Assembly: GCA_036164085.1 (NCBI GenBank)
Contig: JAYZJV010000011.1
Location: 1-48,863, forward strand
Direction of reading: 5' to 3'
From: TMED-70 sp036164085
GTDB lineage: Bacteria; Chloroflexota; Dehalococcoidia; Lucifugimonadales; Lucifugimonadaceae
Length of the DNA: 48,863 nt
Positions 15,914 to 25,075 of this stretch are shown here, one piece after another; positions within the stretch are counted from its first letter, which is position 1, and every line of letters begins with the position of its first letter. The notes under the pieces were generated by a model. The model saw only the letters and a list, made by a program, of their open reading frames with translations, was not told the DNA's origin and did not search any database. The position numbers and the translations under genes were made by a program.

Positions 15914-16864
15914 ATGAATATTTTTAGCTTATTTTGGAACAATTTCATAATGAAACCCATGATCAATAGTTTGTCTATACTTTATGATCTTTTAGGTGAT
16001 AATTTAGGTCTTTCAATAATTTCGTTTACTATTATCATTCGATTCATTTTGATCCCCCTTACTATTAGGCAGACAAAACAAATGAAAAAAATGCAAGAAT
16101 TACAACCACAGTTGCAAGCGATTCAAAATAAGTATAAAAATAAAACCCCTCAAACTAGACAGAAAATGCAGCAAGAAACAATGGCTTTATATAGAGAGGC
16201 TGGGGTAAACCCCATTGGTTGTTTAGGCCCATTAATTATTCAAATGCCCATTTGGATTGGATTATATAGAGCTATATTTAAAAGTGCCCCTTCATCTCCA
16301 GAAGGATTTGTTGAGCTTTCAAAAAATTTTTATTCTTGGAATCAATCTATTTCAAAGGTTCCCTACAACACAGAATTCTTAGGGATTGATTTGGTAGATT
16401 TTGTTCAATACGCTCCATCTCCATGGCAATTTGGATTACCTATCATAGTAGGGCTATCAATGTTTATACAACAAAAATTTACTACTTCACCCACTACAGA
16501 CCCTAGACAACATCAAACTCAACAAATGATGCTTTGGATGATGCCAATTATGTTTGGGGTTTTTACATGGCAATTTCCAGCAGGTTTAGCTGTTTATATA
16601 CTTTTTTCAAATATAATAGGAATCTTTATTCAATACTTTGTTGGAGGAAAGCAACCGATAATGCTTTTTGGAAAACTTTATTTTGGAACAACAGATTCTA
16701 GAAAAATATATTTAGAAAAATTAAGTGATCAGAAAAATAATAAATTAACAAAAGATAATAATAAGGAGGAAACTGATGAACCCAAAAATATTCAAAGGGA
16801 GAACAGTAGAAGAAGCAACAGAAGAAGCTCTAAAAACTCTAAACGAAGATCTAGAAAATCTTGA
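15914..16864 (+). CDS. yidC: Membrane protein insertase YidC (Oxa1 family)
   Basis: A 316-residue Oxa1-type insertase of the short form, without the large periplasmic domain of proteobacteria. It has the expected five helices: an N-terminal anchor, the GLSIISFTIIIRFILIPLT helix with its hydrophilic-groove arginine (IIIRF), the cytoplasmic coiled hairpin QTKQMKKMQELQPQLQ, then GCLGPLIIQMPIWIGLY and three further segments to about 240. The tail from about 260 is strongly basic (ending in Arg/Ser/Lys repeats), as in YidC proteins that contact ribosomes. The last 89 bases also encode the start of jag in another frame. The protein integrates membrane proteins with or without Sec. Confidence 0.96.
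   Translation: MNIFSLFWNNFIMKPMINSLSILYDLLGDNLGLSIISFTIIIRFILIPLTIRQTKQMKKMQELQPQLQAIQNKYKNKTPQTRQKMQQETMALYREAGVNPIGCLGPLIIQMPIWIGLYRAIFKSAPSSPEGFVELSKNFYSWNQSISKVPYNTEFLGIDLVDFVQYAPSPWQFGLPIIVGLSMFIQQKFTTSPTTDPRQHQTQQMMLWMMPIMFGVFTWQFPAGLAVYILFSNIIGIFIQYFVGGKQPIMLFGKLYFGTTDSRKIYLEKLSDQKNNKLTKDNNKEETDEPKNIQRENSRRSNRRSSKNSKRRSRKS
16763..16770 (+). promoter_or_regulatory. Ribosome binding site fixing the jag start inside yidC
   Basis: AAGGAGGA, a near-perfect Shine-Dalgarno, lies five bases before ATG 16776. It confirms that jag initiates inside the yidC coding region instead of at a later codon. Confidence 0.85.
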
Positions 16865-17573
16865 GATTAAAATTCTGGATACAGGGAGAAATGGTATTTT
16901 AGGGCTTGGAGGGCATCCAGCTGAAATAGAGGTTTACGTTTTAGGAGAACCTAAATCGTCTGATTTAGAAAAGCCCAAACGAGTAGCGAAGAAACCCAAG
17001 AAAGAGCCTAAGAAGGAGACCAAGGCTAAGAAGAAAGTCTCAGCAAAAAAAGATTCAAAGGTAGAAAAAGATTCTAAATCTAAAAAAGAAGTTCCTTTTT
17101 CAGGTGAAAAAGATCCTGAAATAGAAGAAGCGGTAGGAAAGATATTAAATAATTTAATTAATTCTACTGGTATAGAAGCAGATGTATACGTTAGAGATCA
17201 GATGGAAGAAGGTTCTATTGTTTTTGAGTTAGAAGGGAAAGATTCCGGTTTGATAATTGGTAGAAGAGGAGAAACTTTATCATCTTTGGAATATTTAGTT
17301 AGATTAATGGCAAGTAAAACTTTGGATAAAAGAGCTAACATAATGATTGATGTAGAAGACTATAGATTAAGAAGAAAAGAAAAATTAGAAAATATTGCAA
17401 AAAAAACAGCTGATAAAGTGTCTAAAACTGGCAAAAGAATTACTCTTGAACCAATGTCTGCTGCGGATAGAAGAATAGTTCATATGGCTCTTGCTGACTT
17501 AGAAGAAGTAAATACTCAAAGCAGAGGAGAAGGATTGCATAGAAAGGTAGTAATTAATCCTGTAATTGACTAA
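16776..17573 (+). CDS. jag: RNA-binding protein Jag/KhpB
   Basis: A 265-residue protein with the three-part Jag plan. The Jag-N domain spans about 1-52 (FKGRTVEEATEEAL, then GRNGILGLGG). A lysine-rich linker follows (about 62-112, with many KKxxK and AKK units). A KH domain comes next (SGLIIGRRGETLSSLEYLV, about 155-173) and then an R3H domain (RRKEKLENIAKK to GEGLHRKVVINP). The KH GxxG loop (GRRG) is intact. Jag/KhpB binds RNA and is linked to cell elongation and division in firmicutes. It overlaps yidC by 89 bases, and its stop abuts the ATG of the next gene (TAAATG). Confidence 0.93.
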   Translation: MNPKIFKGRTVEEATEEALKTLNEDLENLEIKILDTGRNGILGLGGHPAEIEVYVLGEPKSSDLEKPKRVAKKPKKEPKKETKAKKKVSAKKDSKVEKDSKSKKEVPFSGEKDPEIEEAVGKILNNLINSTGIEADVYVRDQMEEGSIVFELEGKDSGLIIGRRGETLSSLEYLVRLMASKTLDKRANIMIDVEDYRLRRKEKLENIAKKTADKVSKTGKRITLEPMSAADRRIVHMALADLEEVNTQSRGEGLHRKVVINPVID

Positions 17574-18398
17574 ATGATAGAAATTTTAGTAGTTGGAAAT
17601 CCTACTATTGATTATATTGATAGTAAATATTTAGGCCCAGGAGGTCCTGTTACTTATGTGTCTAATTCCTTGTATCAACTAGGCCAAAAAAAAGTTAATA
17701 TAGTTACAAGTTTTGGGAAAGATTTTTCAACTGAAAATATTTCAGGATATGAAAATTTGTTGAATTTTGAATCTGAATATACAAATAGATTTGATTTTAC
17801 TTTTAAATCCGAAAATAGAAAAATTGAAGCAATTTCCAATAGTAAAAAAATTAATTTTGAAGAAATTAATTTAAATATTTCACCAAAATTAATATACATT
17901 TCACCAGTATTAGATGAATTCTCTATTAAAGAGACAAAAAAATTAATGCAAAATTATCAATCATCATTTTTTGTATGTATGCCACAAGGATGGATTAGAA
18001 AACTAAATGGAAAAGAAGTAGAATTTGATTTTTCTGAAATAGAAAATATCCCTTATTTTGATATTCTTTTTTTTTCAGATGAAGAAATTGCAAATTGTCA
18101 TCTTTCAATAAACAAATTAAGAAAATTATCAAAAGTCTTAGTTATAACGAAGGGTAAAAAAGGAGTTTCTGTATATTCTAAAGAAAAAAGTTTAGAGATA
18201 GAACCAGTGAAAGTTAAATCAGTAAATACTATAGGAGCTGGAGATATTTTTTCAACAGTTTTTTCGTTAGAATTATACTCCTCAAATAATTTGATTTCAG
18301 CGGGGGATTTAGCAAATGAGATTGCTGCTAGAAGCATTCAACACATTGGTTTAGGCAGTGTTAATTCTAATGTTTTTAGTAAAGCTCTGAAAAAATAA
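17574..18398 (+). CDS. PfkB-family carbohydrate kinase
   Basis: A 274-residue ribokinase-fold protein. The N-terminal VVGNPTIDYI and GPGGPVTYVS (about 21-30) form the substrate-binding region. The C-terminal PfkB signature NTIGAGDIFSTVFS carries the anion-hole GAGD and the catalytic Asp (about 224). The middle of the protein is short compared with ribokinase (about 300). The substrate may be a sugar, nucleoside or inositol; it cannot be assigned from sequence. It begins immediately after the jag stop codon and so belongs to the end of that operon. It ends in a 23-base convergent overlap with the prenyltransferase gene. Confidence 0.85.
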   Translation: MIEILVVGNPTIDYIDSKYLGPGGPVTYVSNSLYQLGQKKVNIVTSFGKDFSTENISGYENLLNFESEYTNRFDFTFKSENRKIEAISNSKKINFEEINLNISPKLIYISPVLDEFSIKETKKLMQNYQSSFFVCMPQGWIRKLNGKEVEFDFSEIENIPYFDILFFSDEEIANCHLSINKLRKLSKVLVITKGKKGVSVYSKEKSLEIEPVKVKSVNTIGAGDIFSTVFSLELYSSNNLISAGDLANEIAARSIQHIGLGSVNSNVFSKALKK

Positions 18399-19242
18399 TA
18401 GTTATTAAGTACATTGCAACTGATATTTGAATCATAAGATCACTAATAACTATCGACTCTGGAGATTCTCCTTTGTTATTGTTTTTGGTAATCAAAAAGT
18501 ATCTCAAAATGCCTATACTAAAGAAGATTATAGTTATTAAAAAACTGAAGTTTCGTTGATTTGATACTATTTCACTTATTGAATAAATTGAATAAGAAAA
18601 AATATTTATAAATAATAAAAAAAACCTTACTTTTACATTTGAAATATTATTATAAAAAACTACTATATTTTTGTTTCTATAGTTCCCTTCATTTGTTTCA
18701 GAAGTTCGTTTTATGAAAATTAAAAATAAGGAAGCAAAAAAAGTTAGAATGTACAGCCAAATAGAAATATTAAAAGTAATAGAATATGCTCCTGCAACCA
18801 TTCTTATAATATAGAAAATAGTTATAGAAATAGAATCAATAAGAACTATGTTTTTTAGCCTAAGTGTATAAATAAGTCCAAAAATTATATAAAAGAAGAA
18901 AAGTGATAACACATAAAAATTGACTAAAAAAGAAAAGATAAATCCTGCAAAAAATAAAAATGAAATAAAAGCATAAAGTTCTTTTATTGTTATTTTATTA
19001 TTAGCAATTGGTCTGGATTTTTTGATTGGATGGGCTTTATCATATTCTTTATCTATCCAATCATTAATTTGATAACCAATGATTGAACTACAAGAGAATG
19101 CAAGGAAGCATAAAATAGTTTTAATTATGCCAATACTAGTGTCATCCTGAAACCATTGATCTAAAGTAAAAATCAAAGGTATAAAAACAACAGAATTTTT
19201 TAGTATTTGTTTGGGTCTTGAAGATAAAATAAATTTGTTCAT
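18376..19242 (-). CDS. UbiA-family prenyltransferase, decaprenyl-phosphate phosphoribosyltransferase-like
   Basis: A 288-residue integral membrane protein with about eight helices. The first aspartate motif NDWIDKEYD (60-68) and the following HPIKKSRPIA (71-80), together with the N-terminal RPKQILKN and VFIPL, match the branch that transfers phosphoribose to polyprenyl phosphate (DPPR synthase, Rv3806c-like) better than quinone prenyltransferases. The product would be polyprenyl-phosphoryl-5-phosphoribose, a precursor of arabinosyl/ribosyl donors for cell-envelope glycans. No epimerase (DprE1/DprE2) or arabinosyltransferase is nearby. UbiA function is clear; the exact acceptor is likely but unproven. 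Confidence 0.8.
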   Translation of the reverse strand: MNKFILSSRPKQILKNSVVFIPLIFTLDQWFQDDTSIGIIKTILCFLAFSCSSIIGYQINDWIDKEYDKAHPIKKSRPIANNKITIKELYAFISFLFFAGFIFSFLVNFYVLSLFFFYIIFGLIYTLRLKNIVLIDSISITIFYIIRMVAGAYSITFNISIWLYILTFFASLFLIFIKRTSETNEGNYRNKNIVVFYNNISNVKVRFFLLFINIFSYSIYSISEIVSNQRNFSFLITIIFFSIGILRYFLITKNNNKGESPESIVISDLMIQISVAMYLITIIFSELY

Positions 19243-19333
19243 AAATAAATTTGTTCTTTGATAAAGTTTTTATAATTATTTTAAATTATTCAAAACTTAC
19301 TATTTATCTACTTTATAATTTTGTATGAAAATG

Positions 19334-19351
19334 TCACTATTGTATTAGTGA
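19334..19351. promoter_or_regulatory. Dyad upstream of purF
   Basis: TCACTA-TTGTAT-TAGTGA is a 6-bp inverted repeat 26 bases before the purF ATG and 15 bases after a TATAAT at 19314-19319. It would lie in the early transcribed region. An operator for purine control is conceivable, but it does not match the PurR sites I know. Confidence 0.3.
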
Positions 19352-19376
19352 TAACTCTTCAAATAAAATATTATTT

Positions 19377-20792
19377 ATGGCTATAGAATCATTAAATGAA
19401 GAATGTGGACTTTTTGGGATATATAATCCTAATGAAACTGTAGCAGAATCAATCTATATAGGCCTATTTGCTCTTCAGCATAGAGGTCAAGAAAGTGCTG
19501 GAATCGCAACATCTAATAATAATAAATTTTTTAGCAAAACAGACACAGGCTTGATTGCAAATGTCTTTAATGATTTTGATGTTAATAAATTAGAAGGTGG
19601 CATAGGAATTGGGCACACTCGTTATTCAACTACTGGTACTCATTCGAAAGAAAATGCTCAACCAGTAATAGTTAATGGAATAAATGGCGAAATTGCACTT
19701 GGGCATAATGGGAATATTGTTAATGCTGAAGAATTAAAGGATAAATATTTATCTGAATATGATATTGAATATAAAGCAACTGCAGATTCAGAGGTCATAG
19801 CTTATATGTATGCTAATTCTGTAGGTAATAATTGGTTCGAAAGATCTAATTATTGTATGAGATATATAAAAGGTGCCTTTTCACTACTAATAATGACAAA
19901 AGATGAGTTGATAGGAGTAAGAGATCCCTTAGGAATAAGACCTTTGTGTCTTGGGAAAAAAGATAATTCTTGGGTTTTATCTTCAGAATCTGCAGCTTTA
20001 TCTCATATCGGAGCTGATTTTGTAAGAGAAGTTGATAATGGAGAAACAATAGTTATAAATAGAAAAGGAATTAAATCCTCGAAATATAACTCAAGTTCAA
20101 AAGATCATAAGATGTGTATTTTTGAACAGATATATTTTTCAAGACCAGATTCTGTTATAGATGGTCAACTTACCTATGAATCAAGGTTGAAAATGGGGCA
20201 AAGCTTGGCAAAAGAACATCCAGTTGACGCAGATATAGTTATTGGAGTTCCTGATTCGGCGATTCCAGCAGCAATTGGGTATTCTAACGAGAGTAAAATT
20301 CCATATACAGAAGGATTGATTAGGAATCGTTATGTAGGACGGACATTTATTTCACCTAATCAAAAATTAAGAGAACTGGGAGTTAAAACAAAATTTAATG
20401 TTTTAAATGATGTTGTAAAAGATAAAAAAATCATTTTGATTGATGATTCAATTGTTAGAGGAACTACTACTTCTAGGGTTATTGAAATGATAAAAGATGC
20501 AGGTGCAAAAGAAGTTCACATGAGAGTTTCTTCTCCTCCAATAACCTCCCCTTGTTTTTTTGGTGTTGATATGGCCACTACTTCTGAACTTATAGCAAAT
20601 CAATTTAATATTGAAGAAATACGAAAAATAATAGGAGCAGATACTTTGGGCTTTTTAAGTATAGATTCTCTTCAAAAATCTGTTAATTCCAAAAAAAATA
20701 ACTATTGCAGAGCATGTTTTACAGGAGATTATCCCATGCCTGTGCAATTAGATTTTGATAAATTCCATTTAGAAAAAATCAAACAAAAGTAA
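19377..20792 (+). CDS. purF: Amidophosphoribosyltransferase
   Basis: A 471-residue enzyme for the first committed step of purine synthesis: PRPP plus glutamine to phosphoribosylamine. A nine-residue propeptide precedes the glutamine-hydrolysing nucleophile Cys10 (NEECGLFGIY), as in Bacillus PurF. The PRPP site is IILIDDSIVRGTTT. Cysteines in CIFEQIYF, SPCFFGVD and YCRACFTGDYP match the ligands of the [4Fe-4S] cluster of the Bacillus-type enzyme, so an oxygen-sensitive cluster form is expected. It is the first gene of purF-purM-purH, five bases before purM. Confidence 0.97.
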   Translation: MAIESLNEECGLFGIYNPNETVAESIYIGLFALQHRGQESAGIATSNNNKFFSKTDTGLIANVFNDFDVNKLEGGIGIGHTRYSTTGTHSKENAQPVIVNGINGEIALGHNGNIVNAEELKDKYLSEYDIEYKATADSEVIAYMYANSVGNNWFERSNYCMRYIKGAFSLLIMTKDELIGVRDPLGIRPLCLGKKDNSWVLSSESAALSHIGADFVREVDNGETIVINRKGIKSSKYNSSSKDHKMCIFEQIYFSRPDSVIDGQLTYESRLKMGQSLAKEHPVDADIVIGVPDSAIPAAIGYSNESKIPYTEGLIRNRYVGRTFISPNQKLRELGVKTKFNVLNDVVKDKKIILIDDSIVRGTTTSRVIEMIKDAGAKEVHMRVSSPPITSPCFFGVDMATTSELIANQFNIEEIRKIIGADTLGFLSIDSLQKSVNSKKNNYCRACFTGDYPMPVQLDFDKFHLEKIKQK

Positions 20793-20797
20793 ATTCA

Positions 20798-21817
20798 ATG
20801 ATAAATAATTATAAAAAGTCTGGCGTAGATTTAGAAAAATCTGATCTTATAAAAGAAAAACTAATAAACACAGTTTTAGGGACTCATAATAATAATGTTC
20901 TGAATAACTCAGACGGATTTGGAGGCTTGTTTTCAGCTAAAAATTTAGATAAAGATTCAATTTTAGTATCAACTACAGATTCAGTAGGAACAAAGGTGAA
21001 AATTTCAGCAAAACTAGGGATGCATAAAAACCTAGGAATTGATATAGTAAATCATTGTATCAATGATCTAATCCCTCAAGGAGCTCGACCTTTATTTTTT
21101 CTAGATTATTTAGCCTTTGCTGATCTAGATGAAAAAATAGTTTTAGATGTAATTGAGGGGATTTCTGAAGCTTGCATGAAAGTAAATTGTGCTGTAATAG
21201 GAGGTGAAACAGCTACTCTTCCAGGTGTATACAATGAAGGAGATTATGATGTAGTTGGTTTTATGGTAGGGGCTGTTGATAAAAATAATCTTCTTTTGAA
21301 ATCTAATACCAAAGAAGGAGATGTACTTATAGGATTACCATCTAGTGGTCTTCACACTAATGGATTTTCTTTAGTAAGGTCAATATTTAAATCAGATGAT
21401 AATATCTCAGTTTTATCAAAAAAAATTGATGGTGAACAAAAAGATTTAGGTGAACTTTTAGCAGAACCTCATAAAGAATATTTAACAACAATAGATTCGA
21501 TATTCAATTTGATTTCAGGTATTTCACACATTACAGGTGGAGGATTGAAAAAAAATTTACCAAGAGTTTTCAATAATAATCTTGTGGCTAAGATAGATAA
21601 AAATTCTTGGGATCTTCCCCCTCTCTTTAGATATATTATGTCTGAAGGTAAAGTATCTGAGAATGAAATGTTTGATGTATTTAATATGGGTGTCGGACTA
21701 GTATTAATCGTTGATCCATCAAACAAACAAAAAATTTTAGATAATTGTGAGAATTCGTGGATTTTAGGTGAAATTCATAGTAAATATAAAAATGAAGATA
21801 GTGTGCAACTACTTTAG
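20798..21817 (+). CDS. purM: Phosphoribosylformylglycinamidine cyclo-ligase (AIR synthetase)
   Basis: A 339-residue ATP-dependent enzyme converting FGAM to AIR. The family hallmarks are present: YKKSGVDLEK at the N-terminus, STTDSVGTKVKIS, NDLIPQGARPLFFLDYLA, GGETATLPG and GLHTNGFSLVR. Length is normal. It lies between purF and purH, with 11 bases to purH, and ends with a segment (WILGEI) typical of a complete C-terminus. Confidence 0.97.
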   Translation: MINNYKKSGVDLEKSDLIKEKLINTVLGTHNNNVLNNSDGFGGLFSAKNLDKDSILVSTTDSVGTKVKISAKLGMHKNLGIDIVNHCINDLIPQGARPLFFLDYLAFADLDEKIVLDVIEGISEACMKVNCAVIGGETATLPGVYNEGDYDVVGFMVGAVDKNNLLLKSNTKEGDVLIGLPSSGLHTNGFSLVRSIFKSDDNISVLSKKIDGEQKDLGELLAEPHKEYLTTIDSIFNLISGISHITGGGLKKNLPRVFNNNLVAKIDKNSWDLPPLFRYIMSEGKVSENEMFDVFNMGVGLVLIVDPSNKQKILDNCENSWILGEIHSKYKNEDSVQLL

Positions 21818-21828
21818 TTAGGATTTTT

Positions 21829-23343
21829 ATGAAAGCACTTATTAGCGTTTATGATAAAGAAGGCCTTGAAGAACTTTGTAAAACCCTTGAGTTGATTAAA
21901 TGTGACATATATTCAACAGGGGGAACACTAAAACATATAAAAGATATGGGATTTGAAGTTCATTCAATTAATGAAATTACAAAACATGAAGAAATTCTTG
22001 AAGGACGTGTCAAAACTTTACATCCAAATATTCATGCTGGAATTCTAGCTGATCCAGAAAACCCGAGACATTTATCTGATATAAAAAATCTAAAATTAGA
22101 GCTTTTTGATATTGTTGTAAATAACCTCTATCCTTTTGAAAAAATTTCTAATAATCCTAAATCTTCACATGATGAAATTATAGAAAATATAGATATTGGA
22201 GGCCCTTCAATGTTAAGGGCTGCGGCGAAAAACTATAAACGAATGATTGTTCTTTATGATAAAAGAGATTATTCTATGGTTTCTGAAAAATTATTGAAAA
22301 ATAAACTTGATTTATCAACAAGAAGGGACTTAGCAACAAAAATTTTTAAAATTACATCGGAATATGATAATAAAATATTTAATTTTTTAAATAAAAAAAA
22401 TACTATCTCGCCTATTCCTCAAAAAATCGAATTAAATTTATCAAAAGTTTATGATTTGAGATATGGAGAAAACCCTCATCAACAAGGAGGAGTTTATTCA
22501 AATAATGAGCATGGTGTTGCTAATTCAAAATTAATACATGGGAAAACAATGTCTTATTTGAATTTTTTGGACGCTGATGCTGCATTTTATGCTGCAAATT
22601 CTTTTCCTGATAAATGTGTAAGTATTGTAAAGCATACAAATTCTTGTGGGCTTTCTTATAACTCAAATCAATTAAATGCTTACAAACTAGCCCTTAGAGG
22701 AGACCCTGTGTCTGCATTTGGAGGAATAATAGGATTAAATGCTGAAGTTGAACAGGAAACAGCAAGTGAAATTTCTAAAACATTTTTTGATGTAATTATA
22801 GCTCCAAGTTTTTCTCAAGAATCATTAAAAATTTTAACTGCAAAAAAAAATATACGTTTAATCACTGCAAAATTTTATAAACAAAGCTTTGAATATAGAA
22901 CGATTAATGGAGGATTATTGTTTCAAGAAAAAGATAATTTTACTGAAGATATCTCAAATTGGGACTTTGTTACTAAAAATCAGCCTAGCAAAGAAGATTT
23001 GGAAAATTTGCAATTCGCTTGGAACGCAACTAGATTTGTAAAATCTAATGCTATAGTGATTTCTGAAGGAAAATCAATAATTGGAATAGGTTCTGGGCAA
23101 CCAAATAGAGTAAATAGTGTCAATTTAGCAGCCAAAAGAGCAGAAGAACATATTACTGAAAATTCTATTTTAGCTTCTGATGCATTCTTCCCATTTCCAG
23201 ACAGCATAGAATTAGCTGAAAAATATAATATAAGAACCATAGTTCAACCAGGTGGTTCAATTAGAGATAAAGAAGTAATAAAAAAAGCAGATGAATTTGA
23301 AATAAAAATGATTTTCACAAACCAAAGGCATTTTTCACATTAG
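21829..23343 (+). CDS. purH: Bifunctional AICAR transformylase / IMP cyclohydrolase
   Basis: A 504-residue protein carrying out the last two steps to IMP. The N-terminal MGS-like cyclohydrolase domain shows ALISVYDKEGLEE, STGGTLKHI and GRVKTLHPNIHAGIL. The transformylase domain shows YGENPHQQGG, the catalytic KHTNSCG, DPVSAFGGIIG and the terminal ASDAFFPFPDSIE and VQPGGSIRDKEVI. All catalytic segments are intact. It is the last of the three pur genes; the downstream glycosyltransferase begins six bases later and may be co-transcribed. Confidence 0.97.
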   Translation: MKALISVYDKEGLEELCKTLELIKCDIYSTGGTLKHIKDMGFEVHSINEITKHEEILEGRVKTLHPNIHAGILADPENPRHLSDIKNLKLELFDIVVNNLYPFEKISNNPKSSHDEIIENIDIGGPSMLRAAAKNYKRMIVLYDKRDYSMVSEKLLKNKLDLSTRRDLATKIFKITSEYDNKIFNFLNKKNTISPIPQKIELNLSKVYDLRYGENPHQQGGVYSNNEHGVANSKLIHGKTMSYLNFLDADAAFYAANSFPDKCVSIVKHTNSCGLSYNSNQLNAYKLALRGDPVSAFGGIIGLNAEVEQETASEISKTFFDVIIAPSFSQESLKILTAKKNIRLITAKFYKQSFEYRTINGGLLFQEKDNFTEDISNWDFVTKNQPSKEDLENLQFAWNATRFVKSNAIVISEGKSIIGIGSGQPNRVNSVNLAAKRAEEHITENSILASDAFFPFPDSIELAEKYNIRTIVQPGGSIRDKEVIKKADEFEIKMIFTNQRHFSH

Positions 23344-23349
23344 TAATTT

Positions 23350-24084
23350 ATGAACATTGAGGTAATTTTTCCAATATATAATGAATCAGAAACATTAAAT
23401 GAACAAATAAATAAATTTAATGAATTTTTTGATGATGAATTTAGAAAAAATATTTTTATAACTATTGCAGATAATGGATCTACAGATAACACATCAAAAA
23501 TTTGTAAAAAATTATTATTAAAAAAACTAATTGATAATTATTTATTTATACCAGAAAAAGGAAGAGGTAGGGCTATAAAACAATCAATTAGAAATTCTAA
23601 GGCTGATATTGTTGCATATATGGATATAGACTTATCAACTGATTTGTCTTATTTTATTCCTCTAGTTGAGTCTATTTCTGATAATGGCTACGATATATCT
23701 ATAGGATCTAGATTGTCAAAGGAATCAAAAGTAATTGGAAGAAAAAAAATCAGAGAATTTACTTCAAGAGCATACAACATATTAATTAAATTTTTTTTCC
23801 CATTTAGTCGAATACATGATATGCAATGTGGATTTAAAGCTTTTTCTCGAACAAAAATATTAAAAATTTTAGATTTAATTGAAAATAATAGATGGTTTTT
23901 TGATACTGAACTAATAATTACTGCTAGAAAATTTAATCTTAAAATTGACCAAATACCAGTAAAATGGATAGATGATCCAAATACAAGTGTAAATATAATT
24001 AGCACTGCAATAGAGGATATAGTAGGATTAACTAAATTAAGAATGAAATTATTCAGAAATATTGATTTAAAAAATGACAAGTAA
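23350..24084 (+). CDS. Family 2 glycosyltransferase, polyprenyl-phosphate sugar transferase-like
   Basis: A 244-residue soluble GT-A domain. IEVIFPIYNE begins the nucleotide-binding fold, NGSTDNT (42-48) follows, and the metal site MDIDLSTD (91-98) is the version typical of the Alg5/dolichyl-phosphate glucosyltransferase branch. IGSRL, the MQCGFKAF motif and WFFDTEL (about 180) are also of that type. It probably charges a polyprenyl phosphate with a hexose for envelope glycan assembly. No membrane helices are present. It overlaps the following pncB-like gene by 11 bases. Confidence 0.88.
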   Translation: MNIEVIFPIYNESETLNEQINKFNEFFDDEFRKNIFITIADNGSTDNTSKICKKLLLKKLIDNYLFIPEKGRGRAIKQSIRNSKADIVAYMDIDLSTDLSYFIPLVESISDNGYDISIGSRLSKESKVIGRKKIREFTSRAYNILIKFFFPFSRIHDMQCGFKAFSRTKILKILDLIENNRWFFDTELIITARKFNLKIDQIPVKWIDDPNTSVNIISTAIEDIVGLTKLRMKLFRNIDLKNDK

Positions 24085-25075
24085 TCAAAAAAATCAAGTT
24101 GATAGATCTATAATCGTTGGTGAAACTTCAGAAGTATATTTGCATAGAACTTTAAATATACTTAGGAATGAAGGATTAAATCCTTACGTAACATATGAAA
24201 TAGAATCTACCAATTCAGGTATCGTATGTGGAATAAATCAGATTATAGATTTACTAGATAATGTTTTACCTGAATCTGATAGAGAATTATGGGCACTTCA
24301 AGAGGGAAATGAAATTTCTGAAAATGAGGTGGTACTTAGAATAAAGGCAAGATTTGCAAGTTTTGGATTATATGAGACATCTTTGCTAGGCACTCTTACT
24401 TCTTGCTCATCTTGGGCCACTGCAGCACATGATTGTGTAATTGCTGCATCAGGAATTCCAGTAGTAAGTTTTGCTTCAAGATCAGTTCATCCTTCAGTTG
24501 CTGGACAAGTTGATTATTCCGCGTATGTTGGGGGCTGTTCTGCCGTGAGTTCATTAGTGGGAGGGAAATTGACTCAAACTACCCCTTCTGGAACGATGCC
24601 TCATTCTCTTGTATTGATAATGGGAGAAACAGTAAGAGCTGCTTTAGCTTTCGATAGACATATGGAAAAAAATGTTCCAAGAGTTGTATTGATCGATACA
24701 TTTAAAGATGAAGCAGAAGAAGCAATTCAAGTTGGAAAGGCAATGAAAGAAACCTTAAGAGGTATAAGAATAGAAACTCCAATCGAAAGAGGAGGAATTA
24801 CACCTAATCTAGTTGATGAAATAAATAAGAAATTAGAAGGGGAACAAATTATGGGTTGTGATATTTATGTCAGCGGAGATATGACCCCTGAAGATATTAA
24901 AAAATTTGTAGATAATGAATCTAATGTAGCTGGGTTTGCTATAGATAATTACATAGCTAGAGGCTCTAAAATTAATTTTAGAGCAGATATTAAAGAAATT
25001 GAAGGAAAGCCTATAGCACGTAGAGGTAGAATGCCAGGCATGAAAATATCATCAAGATTAGATAGGGTTTTTTAG
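24074..25075 (+). CDS. pncB: Nicotinate phosphoribosyltransferase
   Basis: A 333-residue member of the NAPRTase/NadC fold family that makes nicotinate mononucleotide from nicotinate and PRPP for NAD salvage. YETSLLGTLTSCSSWATAA, SFASRSVHPSV, the GTMPHS motif (with the histidine that is phosphorylated in this family), LIDTFKDEAEEAI and DIYVSGDMTPEDI support the assignment. It resembles the short archaeal/Thermus-type enzyme, and is shorter than E. coli PncB (about 400). The same organism also encodes NadE (29991-31712), which completes the route to NAD. It overlaps the convergent tilS end by 18 bases. Confidence 0.88.
   Translation: MTSNQKNQVDRSIIVGETSEVYLHRTLNILRNEGLNPYVTYEIESTNSGIVCGINQIIDLLDNVLPESDRELWALQEGNEISENEVVLRIKARFASFGLYETSLLGTLTSCSSWATAAHDCVIAASGIPVVSFASRSVHPSVAGQVDYSAYVGGCSAVSSLVGGKLTQTTPSGTMPHSLVLIMGETVRAALAFDRHMEKNVPRVVLIDTFKDEAEEAIQVGKAMKETLRGIRIETPIERGGITPNLVDEINKKLEGEQIMGCDIYVSGDMTPEDIKKFVDNESNVAGFAIDNYIARGSKINFRADIKEIEGKPIARRGRMPGMKISSRLDRVF

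Noticed and set aside
23688..24080. 130-codon minus-strand open frame
   Set aside because: It is opposite the family 2 glycosyltransferase, whose motifs are intact, and has no features of its own.
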